Shown here: positions 22,473 through 32,172 of the stretch, piece after piece
Numbering within the stretch: the first letter of the stretch is position 1
How the letters are laid out: each line of letters begins with the position of its first letter
Source of the DNA: Methylomonas sp. LW13
Lineage (GTDB): Bacteria; Pseudomonadota; Gammaproteobacteria; Methylococcales; Methylomonadaceae
Reading direction: 5' to 3'
Assembly: GCF_016865255.1 (NCBI RefSeq)
Contig: NZ_CP033381.1
Span: 4,898,001-4,962,000, forward strand
Length of the DNA stretch: 64,000 nt
Position numbers and translations under genes: made by a program
The notes under the pieces: generated by a model
Told to the model about the DNA's origin: nothing
The model's input: the letters and a program-made list of their open reading frames with translations, nothing else
The model's database searches: none

Positions 22473-24836
22473 GTGCCCATTAAGAAAGTTCCCAAACCCA
22501 AGTCTCTGATCAAGACACTTTTTAAGTGGCTGGCCTTCTTCTTTTTCGCTTTTATCGGCACATTTCTGATCGCCACTTATTTTTTCCTAATCGAACTCGA
22601 TAAGGAACTGCCGGACATCGACCAGTTACAACATGTTCAATATCAAATGCCGTTGAACATCTACAGCCAAGACAAGCTATTGATAGCTCAGTTTGGCGAG
22701 AAGCGCCGAATCCCGATCAACATTGAGCAAGTTCCGCCGCAATTGATCAAGGCGTTTATCGCTGCGGAAGACGACCGCTTTTACAAACACAACGGCGTCG
22801 ATTTCAAAGGTCTGCTGCGAGCCGTCGGCCAGCTAGCCCTTACCGGCAAAAAAAGACAAGGCGGCAGTACCATCACCATGCAAGTTGCCCGCAATTTTCT
22901 GCTGAGTAACGAAAGAACTTATTTGCGTAAGCTCAAAGAAATCATTCTTGCACTGAAAATAGAGCGGCAATATTCCAAAGATCAGATTATGGATCTTTAT
23001 TTGAACAAAATTTATATGGGCCAACGCGCCTATGGCGTAGCAGCAGCCGCACAAACCTACTACGGTAAAGATATTTCCGAGTTAACTCTGCATCAACAAG
23101 CGATGATTGCCGGCCTGCCGAAAGCGCCGTCCATTTACAATCCCATAGCCAATCCTCAGCGCGCTATAGAGCGACGGAACTACGTGTTGCGCCGAATGCT
23201 GGATCTAAACTACATAAGCCAGCACGATTACGAAATTGCTGTGCAAGCAGTTGATAATGCGGAGATTCAGCCGATAAATGTCGAGCTACAATCGCCACAC
23301 ATCGCGGAAATGGTTAGGCAAGAAGTTATGTCCAAGTATGGCGAGACAGCCTATACCTTGGGTTTGAAAATTTTCACCACCGTCCCTAGCCAATTTCAGT
23401 TAGCCGCAGAAGACGCTTTGCAAAAAACCTTGCATGAATATGACGAGCGCCACGGCTATCGCGGTTTTCCACATAAAAATACACAAAAAGGCGGCGCTCA
23501 ACTGACCGACAATGTTATCGGAGACACTCGGCAAGCCCTGATAACAGCAGTGGCCGATTCCGGGGTTACCGCAAGACTTTATGACAACACACAGATTGTC
23601 ATCGCCTGGAAAAATATTGAATGGGCAAGACCTTATCCGGAAAAAAATATTGGCTCCGCCAAGGCTTTTCTTAAACCGAACGACATCATCTGGGTTAGAG
23701 AATTAGCAAAAGACGAATGGGCGCTGACGCAGATTCCGGGAGCTGAGGCTGCTTTCGTAGCACTCAATCCTAACAATGGCGCGATTCTGGCACTATGCGG
23801 CGGCTTTGATTTTTATCACAGCAAATATAACAGGGCTACACAGTCCAAACGCCAACCGGGCTCGGGATTCAAGCCTGTTATTTATACTGCCGCCCTGGAG
23901 AAAGGCTTCACCGCGGCCAGCATCATTAATGACGCGCCCATCGTAATCGAGGACCCTTCGCAAGAAAACGACTGGCGTCCGGAAAACTATAGCCGCCGCT
24001 TTCTGGGTCCGACATCATTGCGGGTTGCGCTCCGGGAATCGATCAATCTGGTCTCAGTGCGATTGCTGCAGGAAATCGGAATACCTCAGGCAATCGATAC
24101 AGCCATGCGCTTTGGTTTCGATAAAGAACAATTACCCGGCACACTGTCTCTGGCCTTAGGTAGCGGCTACGCCTCACCGTTGCGCATGGCGTCGGCCTAT
24201 GCCGTATTTGCCAATGGCGGCTTTTTGGTAAAACCCTACCTCATCGAACGCATCGAAGATCACAAAGGTAACCTGTTATTCCAGGCCAACCCACCCCTGG
24301 CGTGTGCCGATTGCCCCGACCAAGACCCGCCGCCACCAAACCGCGCGCCGCGCGCTATTTCAGCAAAAATCAATTTCCTGGCAAACAGCCTGCTAAGAGA
24401 TGTTGTACAGCGCGGTACGGCAACTCAGGCCAAACAATTGGGCCGTAACGATTTGGCGGGTAAAACAGGCACCACGAACGAACAGAGAGACGCTTGGTTT
24501 AATGGTTTTGCTACCGATATAGTGGCCTCTGCATGGATAGGCTTCGATAATTCATTACCGCTTGGGCATGGCGAGACTGGCGGAAAAGCAGCCTTACCGA
24601 TGTGGATTAAATTCATGAAGGCCGTACAACAAAACTTCCCGGAAAAACCATTAACGCAACCAGCTGGGATAGTCCAGGCTTACATCAACCCAGCAGACGG
24701 GTTATTGTTAGATCAAGAAGCGAGGGGAGGCATTTGGGAATATTTCAGCGAAGAAACCTTACCAACGGCAAAATCGGCACCGAAAACTGAAGAACCCGAA
24801 GAGGATGAATTATTTGCAGAAGAAGCGCTATTTTAA
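22473..24836 (+). CDS. mrcA: Penicillin-binding protein 1A
   Basis: This bifunctional enzyme polymerises and cross-links peptidoglycan in the periplasm. The 787-residue protein begins at GTG, with one membrane segment (about 18-40). The glycosyltransferase domain has AAEDDRFYKHNGVD with the catalytic Glu, GGSTITMQVARNF and LNKIYMGQRAYG. An OB-like region follows, then the transpeptidase with SxxK in RQPGSGFKPVIY, the SIN motif in RESINLVSVRL, and KTGTT. An acidic tail ends the protein. It is divergent from pilM, as in related genomes (ponA/mrcA next to pilM). Confidence 0.96.
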   Translation: MPIKKVPKPKSLIKTLFKWLAFFFFAFIGTFLIATYFFLIELDKELPDIDQLQHVQYQMPLNIYSQDKLLIAQFGEKRRIPINIEQVPPQLIKAFIAAEDDRFYKHNGVDFKGLLRAVGQLALTGKKRQGGSTITMQVARNFLLSNERTYLRKLKEIILALKIERQYSKDQIMDLYLNKIYMGQRAYGVAAAAQTYYGKDISELTLHQQAMIAGLPKAPSIYNPIANPQRAIERRNYVLRRMLDLNYISQHDYEIAVQAVDNAEIQPINVELQSPHIAEMVRQEVMSKYGETAYTLGLKIFTTVPSQFQLAAEDALQKTLHEYDERHGYRGFPHKNTQKGGAQLTDNVIGDTRQALITAVADSGVTARLYDNTQIVIAWKNIEWARPYPEKNIGSAKAFLKPNDIIWVRELAKDEWALTQIPGAEAAFVALNPNNGAILALCGGFDFYHSKYNRATQSKRQPGSGFKPVIYTAALEKGFTAASIINDAPIVIEDPSQENDWRPENYSRRFLGPTSLRVALRESINLVSVRLLQEIGIPQAIDTAMRFGFDKEQLPGTLSLALGSGYASPLRMASAYAVFANGGFLVKPYLIERIEDHKGNLLFQANPPLACADCPDQDPPPPNRAPRAISAKINFLANSLLRDVVQRGTATQAKQLGRNDLAGKTGTTNEQRDAWFNGFATDIVASAWIGFDNSLPLGHGETGGKAALPMWIKFMKAVQQNFPEKPLTQPAGIVQAYINPADGLLLDQEARGGIWEYFSEETLPTAKSAPKTEEPEEDELFAEEALF

Positions 24837-24907
24837 AACACTTCGTATAACTGGGAAGAATCTGGCCGCCAGTTAACCGACGGCCGAACAAGACTTCTCG
24901 AAAACTA

Positions 24908-25108
24908 TTATTTTCCGAATTTTTTGCGGAATTTATCAACACGGCCCGATGTATCAACGACGCGTTGTTTACCGGTATAAAACGGATGGCAAGAAGAACA
25001 CACCTCAATGTGTAAATCAGAAGCCAGCACAGAACCGGTTTGAAAAGTATTGCCGCACCCGCAAGTAACGGTAATTTGTTTATATTCTGGATGTATTTCT
25101 GGTTTCAT
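24908..25108 (-). CDS. rpmE: 50S ribosomal protein bL31
   Basis: bL31 sits at the ribosomal subunit interface. The 66-residue protein [19 protein letters not shown] has four zinc-binding Cys residues (16, 18, 37, 40), so it is the zinc-binding C+ form, which can also serve as a zinc store. The ATG at 25108 is the family start; a longer upstream frame has no support. Confidence 0.95.
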   Translation of the reverse strand: MKPEIHPEYKQITVTCGCGNTFQTGSVLASDLHIEVCSSCHPFYTGKQRVVDTSGRVDKFRKKFGK

Positions 25109-25403
25109 AGCGCTCACATACCCGTTCCGGGCTACATACTTGATAGAGAACTGCTTATGATACGATCTCGGCAAGCAATCTGCAACACAAAAAACAGTAT
25201 TAAACACTAACTTAGCGCCTCAGACCATCACCGCTAATCACCAGTCGGCATCAATAACATATTAAAACCCCAGCAGGCAGTGCCGGATTGAACCGGCATC
25301 ACGAACAGACGCTAAGAACAAGATAGCGCTTCTAAAAGCCTACTAAACATTTCGTGTAATTTGCTATCAAATCAGGGGGCTATCAATACTTTAGTCACAA
25401 GGA
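25109..25403. other. Intergenic region between ampG and rpmE
   Basis: About 295 bases. A 6-bp hairpin TGCCGG-TTCAAT-CCGGCA (minus strand, about 25282-25299) resembles a tRNA T arm but no matching acceptor or anticodon arm is present. No gene seen. Confidence 0.5.
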
Positions 25404-26783
25404 CTATCGCTTGATGTTCTGCATGCGCCAAAGCAGCAGCAATAGCAGCAGCGGCGGCACCGCGGTCAGGCCAGTAGCCACAAACGCAGTAGCATAGGCT
25501 CCGGGTAACCCGTATATGGGCGTGAGCGTTTCGACCGCAACCCCGGAGAATCCTTTCAGGAATTTGCCAAGCAAGGCGTAAGTTGACGACAGCATGGCGT
25601 ACTGAGTGGCGGTGTAGCCCAAACTGGTCAGGCTCGACATATAAATTACCAAGGCGACGCCCGCGAAGGACTGGGCAAAAGCGTCGAGCGTCATGACTGC
25701 GGCGAAAATCGCTGTGTCTGCGTTGACGCTGAGTAAGGCGAATGCCGCCGTGCCAAATCCCTCGAACACAAGTCCCGCGATCAGGGTTGGTAACAGGCCG
25801 GATCGCACGGCACTGAGACCCGCCGAGGCAATACCGAAAAAGGTGGCAACCAGCCCGAACGAACCTCGCACCCAGGCCACCGTATCCTTGGAAAGCCCGA
25901 GATCATGATAATACGGGTTGTACATTGGCCCCATCACGAAATCAGGCAGGCGATAGAGCGCCACCATCAGCAGCATAAGCAGCCCTGCAACCTTGTGATT
26001 GACGAAAAAGTCGATGAACGGGCCGATGATCGCATCGGCGAGGCCGCGCAAGGTCCATAGCGGAGACTTCTGGCGCCGCACCACATCAGCGCGGGTTGGC
26101 TCAGAGGCACATAGGGTTGCTACGGTGCAAAGTGCCATCAACACCGCCATGACAACGTACGACATGCTCCACCCGACACGGGCCGCCGCAGCAATGATCA
26201 AGGCGTCGGTAATAATGAGAGCGACACGGTATCCGACCTGCGCCGCCGAAGTCATCAACCCCACGTCGGCGTCGTCGGACGCGGATTCGATTCGCCAAGC
26301 GTCGATGGCGATGTCCTGCGTGGCTGACGCGAAGGCCGTCAACAACGCGAAGGCACCAATAGCCGCCAGCCCGCCTGCCGTCCCGACAGCGGCCATACCC
26401 AGCAGACCGATGGCGATCAAAATTTGGCACAGCAGCATCCAACCGCGACGACGCCCCAGACGGCCCAGCAGCGGCACATCGATATGATCCACCAGCGGCG
26501 ACCAGTAAACCTTAAAGGCGTACGCAAAGCCAACCCAGGACATGAAGCCGATGGCAATCAGGCTCGTGCCGTCATCCCGCAGCCAGTAGCCGAAGGTATT
26601 GGCTGTCAGCAGGAAGGGCAGGCCCGAGGCAAAGCCCAGCGCCAACATGACGGCCACCTTGGGCTGCTTGAGCTCATGCATCACTTCCAAAGCGGAGCGC
26701 TTGCTGCGCACAACGGGGGTTGATTGGGTTGCGGGCGACGGCTTCTGAGCCGAATTAGGGGGGACGTGCGTCGGCGTGCTCAT
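25404..26783 (-). CDS. ampG: AmpG-type muropeptide permease (MFS)
   Basis: AmpG permeases bring anhydro-muropeptides from the periplasm into the cytoplasm for peptidoglycan recycling. The 459-residue protein has about 12 membrane segments and family motifs GFASGLPFLLTANTFGYWL, FKVYWSPLVDHIDVPLLGRL, RRRGWMLLCQ and ATQDIAIDAWRIE. An unusually long Pro/Ser-rich N-terminal tail (about 30 residues) precedes the core. Its codons look richer in G and C than neighbouring genes. Directly upstream is the broken start of a second ampG-like gene, so this copy was probably acquired and replaced a native one. Substrate is inferred from family. Confidence 0.85.
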   Translation of the reverse strand: MSTPTHVPPNSAQKPSPATQSTPVVRSKRSALEVMHELKQPKVAVMLALGFASGLPFLLTANTFGYWLRDDGTSLIAIGFMSWVGFAYAFKVYWSPLVDHIDVPLLGRLGRRRGWMLLCQILIAIGLLGMAAVGTAGGLAAIGAFALLTAFASATQDIAIDAWRIESASDDADVGLMTSAAQVGYRVALIITDALIIAAAARVGWSMSYVVMAVLMALCTVATLCASEPTRADVVRRQKSPLWTLRGLADAIIGPFIDFFVNHKVAGLLMLLMVALYRLPDFVMGPMYNPYYHDLGLSKDTVAWVRGSFGLVATFFGIASAGLSAVRSGLLPTLIAGLVFEGFGTAAFALLSVNADTAIFAAVMTLDAFAQSFAGVALVIYMSSLTSLGYTATQYAMLSSTYALLGKFLKGFSGVAVETLTPIYGLPGAYATAFVATGLTAVPPLLLLLLLWRMQNIKR

Positions 26784-26786
26784 GCA

Positions 26787-27001
26787 GGAATAGTACTTTA
26801 ATCGAGTAAGGCCCTACACCCACCAGAGTAAAAAAGCCTATAACCAAAAGATAATCCTGTCCATCGGCCAGCCAAACCGATACAGGCGAAGAAACCGACT
26901 AGAAAGGAAGTCCGGCTGAAACCGAGAAATACCACACTCAGAACACGCCAATGCGTAAAAATAGAGAAAGCGCTACGCCAACTATTAATAGTCTTTGTCA
27001 C
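26787..27001 (-). pseudogene. 5' remnant of a second ampG-like gene
   Basis: The frame starting at 27001 reads NSWRSAFSIFTHWRVLSVVFLGFS, the typical N terminus of AmpG permeases. It then shifts frame: the neighbouring frame continues as SAGLPF, a stop, then VSVWLADGQDYLLVIGFFTL and VGVGPYSIKVLF, the next conserved segments. Homology stops where the intact ampG begins. About 70 codons survive, with one frameshift and one stop. Confidence 0.75.
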
Positions 27002-27045
27002 GCGCCTTCCCTTACTTTATTGCAGTTCTATCAAAAATCGACGAA

Positions 27046-28407
27046 TTAACCGTTTATCAGATAGTGGGTAACGATACTCGCCGCATAGCCTGCAGCGATA
27101 ACCGGCGTCCATTTCAAGTGACTGAAGAAGGTGTATTTGTGATTGGATTGCCCCATCAACGCTACGCCTGCCGCAGAACCCACCGAGAACAATGAACCAC
27201 CCACACCGGCAGTCAATGTCACCAACAACCATTGATACAAATCCATATCCAGATTCATATTCAGTACCGCGAACATCACCGGGATGTTATCAACTATTGC
27301 TGAAATTATACCGACCAGGATGTTGGCGGTGGTTTGACCCAAGCCGTCGTACATCGCGCCGGACAACAATTCCAGGTAACCGATATAACCCAAGCCGCCT
27401 ACCGCGAAGACCACACCAAAGAAGAACAGCAACGTATCCCATTCAGCTTCCTTTACGCGATCAAATACATCAAGATGCACCGCATCAGCTGAGGCGAAGC
27501 GCATCTTTATGTAGTAGATGAATAACATCAATATGGACAACCCTGCCATCATGCCCATGAACGGTGGCAAATGCAGAAATTGTTTGAAGCTGACGGCCAA
27601 ACCGATGGTAACGCCGAACAAACCACAAACCACCCAACCACCGGGCTTCAATTCAACAGCGGCCTCGTTGGTTGCTTTTGGCTGACCACTTGGAATCGCT
27701 TGCGCCATGAAGAAGGCGGGCACGACGAAATTGACGACAGAGGGAATGAACAACTTGAAGAAATCGAAAAACTCAGCATAACCAGCTTGCCATACCATCA
27801 AGGTCGTGATGTCACCGAATGGGCAAAACGCGCCACCGGCATTTGCCGCGATCACCAAGTTGACGAAACCGATAGAGACGAATTTTTCGTTATCCGCACC
27901 CACGGCCATCACCACGGCGCCGACCAACAGCGCAGAAGTCAGGTTGTCAGCAACCGAAGACAGGAAGAAGGTAATGATGCCGGTGATCCAGAACAATTGC
28001 TTGTAGCCAAATTGTTTACGAATCAACCAGGAGCGTAGCGCTTCAAACACATTACGTTCCGCCATGGTGTTGATATAGGTCATCGCCACCAGCAAGAACA
28101 ACATCAACTCTGCGTACTCTTTCAAATCATGTTCGAAAGCTTTATGCAGTTCTTCACCGGAAACACCGGCCTCTTGAGCCAATATCGCCACATGCCCCCA
28201 AATCACGGCAGCGGCAAAGATAACCGGCTTGGATTTACGCAAATGCGTAAACTCTTCTGCCATCACAAATCCATAGGCCACCAAAAAGATCAGAACGGTA
28301 TAAATGCCCCGCTCGGTTCCGGTTAAGCCCAGGTTATGAAACTCTTCAGCCATGGCGATTTCCGGCAAAAACAGCAAGCCGGCCAAAATTAACAGTAAGC
28401 GCAACAA
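27046..28407 (-). CDS. nhaD: Na+/H+ antiporter NhaD
   Basis: NhaD antiporters export sodium in exchange for protons and help with salt and alkaline stress. The 453-residue protein belongs to the ion-transporter superfamily: an N-terminal signal-like segment ending EIAMA, about 12 membrane segments, and the family motifs SSVADNLTSALLVGAVV and IVDNIPVMFAV (two DN pairs in the broken helices) and ANAGGAFCPFGDITTLMVW. It appears to start at TTG 28407 behind an AGGGGG. It is divergent from the sulfite reductase gene. Confidence 0.92.
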   Translation of the reverse strand: MLRLLLILAGLLFLPEIAMAEEFHNLGLTGTERGIYTVLIFLVAYGFVMAEEFTHLRKSKPVIFAAAVIWGHVAILAQEAGVSGEELHKAFEHDLKEYAELMLFLLVAMTYINTMAERNVFEALRSWLIRKQFGYKQLFWITGIITFFLSSVADNLTSALLVGAVVMAVGADNEKFVSIGFVNLVIAANAGGAFCPFGDITTLMVWQAGYAEFFDFFKLFIPSVVNFVVPAFFMAQAIPSGQPKATNEAAVELKPGGWVVCGLFGVTIGLAVSFKQFLHLPPFMGMMAGLSILMLFIYYIKMRFASADAVHLDVFDRVKEAEWDTLLFFFGVVFAVGGLGYIGYLELLSGAMYDGLGQTTANILVGIISAIVDNIPVMFAVLNMNLDMDLYQWLLVTLTAGVGGSLFSVGSAAGVALMGQSNHKYTFFSHLKWTPVIAAGYAASIVTHYLING

Positions 28408-28491
28408 GATAGCCCCCTTTATCCTCTATGTTTTAGTCATTATTGAAAGCGGAAAAAACTAACCGGGCATGTTATCACCATACAATATTCT

Positions 28492-28520
28492 TTGTCATTT
28501 AATCCCGGCCAGTATATTAT
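28492..28520 (+). promoter_or_regulatory. Promoter for the sulfite reductase operon
   Basis: TTGTCA (28492-28497) and TATTAT (28515-28520) are exactly 17 bases apart, about 45 bases upstream of the reductase start. Confidence 0.6.
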
Positions 28521-28565
28521 TCAGATACCTAGCAAAATAGTATGTAAACCAAGCATCGCCTTTAA

Positions 28566-30218
28566 ATGTATCAATATAACAAGCAAGATCAAACACTTAT
28601 CGAAGAGCGCGTCAATGAGTTTCGCGGTCAAACCCAACGCTTTTTAAGCGGCGAACTCGGCCCCGACCAATTTAGAGCCTTGCGGCTGATGAACGGTTTG
28701 TACGTGCAAACCCATGCGCCGATGCTCCGTGTCGCAGTACCTTACGGACTGCTTTCGTCCAAGCAATTACGCAAACTGGCATCGGTAGCTCGCGACTATG
28801 ATCGCGGCTATTGCCATTTTACGACCCGCCAAAACGTGCAATACAACTGGCCGGAACTTAGTCGAGTACCCGACCTGCTCGCCGAACTGGCGACCGTGCA
28901 AATGCACGCCATTCAAACCAGCGGCAATTGTCTGAGAAATACAACCTCCGACCCCTTAGCCGGCATTTGCAAGGACGAAATCGAAGATCCGCGTCCGTAT
29001 TGCGAAATCATTCGCCAATGGACAACCCTTCATCCGGAATTTGCCTTTTTACCACGTAAATTCAAGATCGCCGTTAGCGGCGCTACGCATGATCGGGCCG
29101 CCGTGCAATTTCATGATATTGGCGTCTATTTGGTTAAAAACGAAGCTGGTGAAATCGGCTTCAGAATTTTGGCCGGCGGCGGTCTGGGTAGAACCCCCAT
29201 CATTGGCCAAACCGTTAGACCTTTTCTGGAAAAACAACATCTGCTTTCTTATTTGGAAGCGATCCTGCGAGTCTACAACCTGTTCGGCAGACGCGACAAC
29301 AAGTATAAAGCGCGCATCAAAATCCTGGTCAAAGAAACCGGATTGGAGAAGTTTACCGCCATGGTCGAAAAGGAATGGCTGCGCATTAAGGAAGATATGA
29401 TCCTGAGCAACGAACGCATTGAGGAAATCAAAGCGCAGTTTTTACCACCCGCTTACGATCCCAGCGCTGCGGATGACAACGCCCTGACCGCGCAGTTGGC
29501 CGACAACACCGATTTTGCAAAATGGTTTAAATACAATACCGTCGAACACAAAATCGCCGGCTATCGCGGCGTCTACGTTTCACTAAAAGCCCCGGATTCT
29601 CCTCCTGGCGACATGACTGATAAACAGCTTGAAGCGGTAGCCGATTTGGCTGACCAATTCAGCTTTGGCGAAATTAGAAGCACTCATAGACAGAATTTGG
29701 TCTTGGCTGACGTGAAACAAGCCGACCTGTTTACAGTATGGCAGCAACTAAACGCCATCAAATTGGCTACACCCAACATCGGCACCGTCACCGACATGAT
29801 CTGTTGCCCGGGCCTGGATTTTTGCTCGCTGGCCAATGCCGGCTCTATTGGCGTAGCAAAGGAACTCAACGAAGCATTGGATGATTTGGATTACATACAC
29901 GACATCGGCGACATCAAAATTAATATGTCTGGCTGCATGAACGGCTGCGCCCATCAAAGTGTCGGCCACATCGGCATTCTGGGCGTCGATAAACATGGTG
30001 AGGAGTGGTATCAAATCACCTTGGGCGGCTCTTCTGAAAACGAAGCAGCGATAGGCGAACGCCTGGGACCATCAGTTCCCAAAGACCAAATCACCTCGAC
30101 CATCACAACGATATTAGACGTTTACATCAAGCAACGCCTTGAAGACGAAGCATTTTTAGAGACCGTCAAGCGTGTTGGCCTGGAACCATTCAAAGAAAGA
30201 GTTTATGCAAATCATTAA
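28566..30218 (+). CDS. cysI: Nitrite/sulfite reductase hemoprotein (CysI-like)
   Basis: This enzyme family uses siroheme and a [4Fe-4S] cluster to reduce sulfite to sulfide by six electrons; some members reduce nitrite. The 550-residue protein has two ferredoxin-like half domains with repeated siroheme-binding domains: FTTRQNVQYNWPEL and SGNCLRNTTSDPLAG in the first half, and STHRQNLVLADV in the second. The four cluster Cys residues are in CCPGLDFCSLANA and SGCMNGCAHQ. Pairing with a DUF934 gene points to assimilatory sulfite reduction rather than nitrite. No flavoprotein subunit is adjacent, so a ferredoxin or other donor is likely. Confidence 0.9.
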   Translation: MYQYNKQDQTLIEERVNEFRGQTQRFLSGELGPDQFRALRLMNGLYVQTHAPMLRVAVPYGLLSSKQLRKLASVARDYDRGYCHFTTRQNVQYNWPELSRVPDLLAELATVQMHAIQTSGNCLRNTTSDPLAGICKDEIEDPRPYCEIIRQWTTLHPEFAFLPRKFKIAVSGATHDRAAVQFHDIGVYLVKNEAGEIGFRILAGGGLGRTPIIGQTVRPFLEKQHLLSYLEAILRVYNLFGRRDNKYKARIKILVKETGLEKFTAMVEKEWLRIKEDMILSNERIEEIKAQFLPPAYDPSAADDNALTAQLADNTDFAKWFKYNTVEHKIAGYRGVYVSLKAPDSPPGDMTDKQLEAVADLADQFSFGEIRSTHRQNLVLADVKQADLFTVWQQLNAIKLATPNIGTVTDMICCPGLDFCSLANAGSIGVAKELNEALDDLDYIHDIGDIKINMSGCMNGCAHQSVGHIGILGVDKHGEEWYQITLGGSSENEAAIGERLGPSVPKDQITSTITTILDVYIKQRLEDEAFLETVKRVGLEPFKERVYANH

Positions 30219-30660
30219 AGATCGACAGTTGGTAGAAAACACCTGGACTTTTGTTGCCGACGACAATCCGTTACCAGAAAATGGTGACATTACAGTCACA
30301 TTAGCGCGTTGGCTGACAGATAAAGAACAACTACTCAAACGCTCCAGCCAAACCGGCGTTCGGCTCATTCCCAGCGATCAAATTGAACCGCTGACTAACG
30401 ACTTAAGCAAAATTGGCGTGATAGAACTTAATTTTCCGATATTCGGCGATGGTAGGCTTTTTTCGCAAGCACGCTTACTAAGGAGCCGCGACGGCTATCA
30501 AGGGGAAATTAGAGCCGTCGGCGATTATCTGCCTGATCAGGTATTTTATTTGGCGCGGGTGGGCGTGAATGCGTTTGAGTTTTCTGACCCAAACCATATT
30601 CAAGAGGCTCTGGCAGCCATGAACAATTTCTCAGTACGCTATCAGGCATCGACAAACTAA
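30205..30660 (+). CDS. DUF934 protein, sulfite reductase partner
   Basis: A 151-residue protein of family DUF934, often annotated as an oxidoreductase linked to sulfite reduction. Signature segments are MQIIKDRQLVENTW, IELNFPIFGDGRLFSQARLL and GEIRAVGDYLPDQVFYLARVG. The ATG at 30205 overlaps the end of the reductase gene by 14 bases, so the two are translationally coupled. Its chemistry is not established; a structural or electron-donor role for CysI is plausible. Confidence 0.88.
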   Translation: MQIIKDRQLVENTWTFVADDNPLPENGDITVTLARWLTDKEQLLKRSSQTGVRLIPSDQIEPLTNDLSKIGVIELNFPIFGDGRLFSQARLLRSRDGYQGEIRAVGDYLPDQVFYLARVGVNAFEFSDPNHIQEALAAMNNFSVRYQASTN

Positions 30661-30714
30661 GCCAAAACCGGCGACTTGTCTTAAGTACCTGACAAGAAAC
30701 AAAAGCCACACAAT

Positions 30715-30752
30715 AAAAAACCCGCTTGACGAATATCGTCAAGCGGGTTTTT
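30715..30752. terminator. Bidirectional terminator between DUF934 and ctpA
   Basis: Perfect 12-bp stem CCCGCTTGACGA / TCGTCAAGCGGG with a 3-base loop, preceded by six A and followed by five T. It serves both the plus-strand cysI-DUF934 unit and the minus-strand envC-ctpA unit. Confidence 0.93.
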
Positions 30753-30770
30753 CTTTGCCCTATATCTGAG

Positions 30771-32135
30771 CTACTTTTTCATAATGCTGATACCTTTCAG
30801 CAGATTCAACGCTTCATGCAAAGGATAGTCGCGAATTTCCGCTTCTGAAGATTCGTTGGTATCGCCATCTTTTTCAGACGGGTCTTTCGCATCATCTTTA
30901 TCCTCTTCTTCGGATTTTTTCTCCGGCTTCGCGTTACCGTTAGTCAAGTGGTGCGTCAGATCGGCTTCTTTAATCGACTCGATCTTAGCTTTTTCCAATG
31001 ATTCCAGCTTAACTCTCGCCAAAGTCACATCAGGCTCGATGCCCTGCGCCTGAATTGAGCGACCGGAAGGCGTGAAGTAGCGGGCTGTAGTCAATTTCAC
31101 CGCCGCGCCATTGCTGGTCGGCAGAATGGTTTGCACCGAACCCTTCCCGAAAGATTTTTCACCCATGATGATGGCTCGTTTGTGATCTTGCAACGCACCA
31201 GCAACAATTTCGGATGCCGATGCCGAACCGCCATTAATCAACACCACAATCGGCGCACCATTAATAATGTCATCCGGTGTTGCACTAAAACGCATTTCTG
31301 AGTTTTTGATTCTGCCTTCGGTGTAAACGATCAAACCGGACTCGATAAACGCATCACTGACATCAACAGCAGCATTCAATACACCGCCGGGGTTATTACG
31401 CAAATCCAGCACAATACCTTTCAGTGGGCCTTCGTTTTCTTTTTTCAGCTCGTCGACCGCATCCAACAAACCTTGACCGGTACCGGATTGAAAACTACTG
31501 ATCCTCAAGTAACCGTAATTTTTTTCCAGCAGTTTGTTTTTAACACTTTTGACTTTGATGATGTCGCGGGTCAAGGTAAATTTCAGCGGCGCTTCTTCGC
31601 CTTCCCGAACAACAGTCAACACGATGTCGCTACCTGGCTCGCCACGCATAATTTTGACTGCGTCGGCCAGAGTCATGCCTTTAACCGGCTTGTCATCCAG
31701 ACGCACGATCAAATCGCCCGCCTTGATGCCGGCGCGCTGAGCAGGTGTATCATCAATCGGCGAAACGACTTTAACAAAGCCATTTTCCATACCCACCTCA
31801 ATCCCCAAACCGCCGAACTGACCAGTGGTGCCTTCTTGCAACTCTTTATATTCTTCGCTAGCCAAATAAGCCGAGTGCGGATCAAGGCCGGACAACATAC
31901 CGCGAATCGCATCTTCCAACAGTTTTTTGTCGGATACGGGTTCGACATAGTCCTGTTTGATACGCCCGAATATCTCGGTAAATGTCCGCAACTCATCAAA
32001 CGGCAAAGCCTGTAAATCATCTACCTTGGTCGAAACAGGTGCTTCCTTTTCCGCCAGGACACTGCTGCACAAACTCAGCGTCGCACCCAAAATAAACCCG
32101 ACCAATAAAATCACTATATTTCTGTTTTTTAGCAT
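30771..32135 (-). CDS. ctpA: C-terminal processing protease CtpA (S41)
   Basis: A periplasmic serine protease that trims C termini and degrades cell-wall hydrolases. The 454-residue protein has an N-terminal signal or anchor (1-28), a PDZ domain (about 105-185) with GGLGIEVGMENGFVKV, and the S41 catalytic domain with GGSASASEIVAGAL (Ser306) and EKSFGKGSVQ (Lys331), the usual Ser-Lys dyad 25 residues apart. A Lys/Glu/Asp-rich tail of about 60 residues ends the chain. It lies 37 bases after envC, so a murein-hydrolase activator and a protease that may control hydrolases are coexpressed. Confidence 0.95.
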   Translation of the reverse strand: MLKNRNIVILLVGFILGATLSLCSSVLAEKEAPVSTKVDDLQALPFDELRTFTEIFGRIKQDYVEPVSDKKLLEDAIRGMLSGLDPHSAYLASEEYKELQEGTTGQFGGLGIEVGMENGFVKVVSPIDDTPAQRAGIKAGDLIVRLDDKPVKGMTLADAVKIMRGEPGSDIVLTVVREGEEAPLKFTLTRDIIKVKSVKNKLLEKNYGYLRISSFQSGTGQGLLDAVDELKKENEGPLKGIVLDLRNNPGGVLNAAVDVSDAFIESGLIVYTEGRIKNSEMRFSATPDDIINGAPIVVLINGGSASASEIVAGALQDHKRAIIMGEKSFGKGSVQTILPTSNGAAVKLTTARYFTPSGRSIQAQGIEPDVTLARVKLESLEKAKIESIKEADLTHHLTNGNAKPEKKSEEEDKDDAKDPSEKDGDTNESSEAEIRDYPLHEALNLLKGISIMKK

Positions 32136-32172
32136 GTGTTTTAAAACTCCAACAACCTGTTCCTGTAAATGA

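Noticed and set aside
25282-25299. Hairpin with a TTCAAT loop resembling a tRNA T arm.
   Set aside because: No acceptor, D or anticodon arm could be matched around it on either strand.
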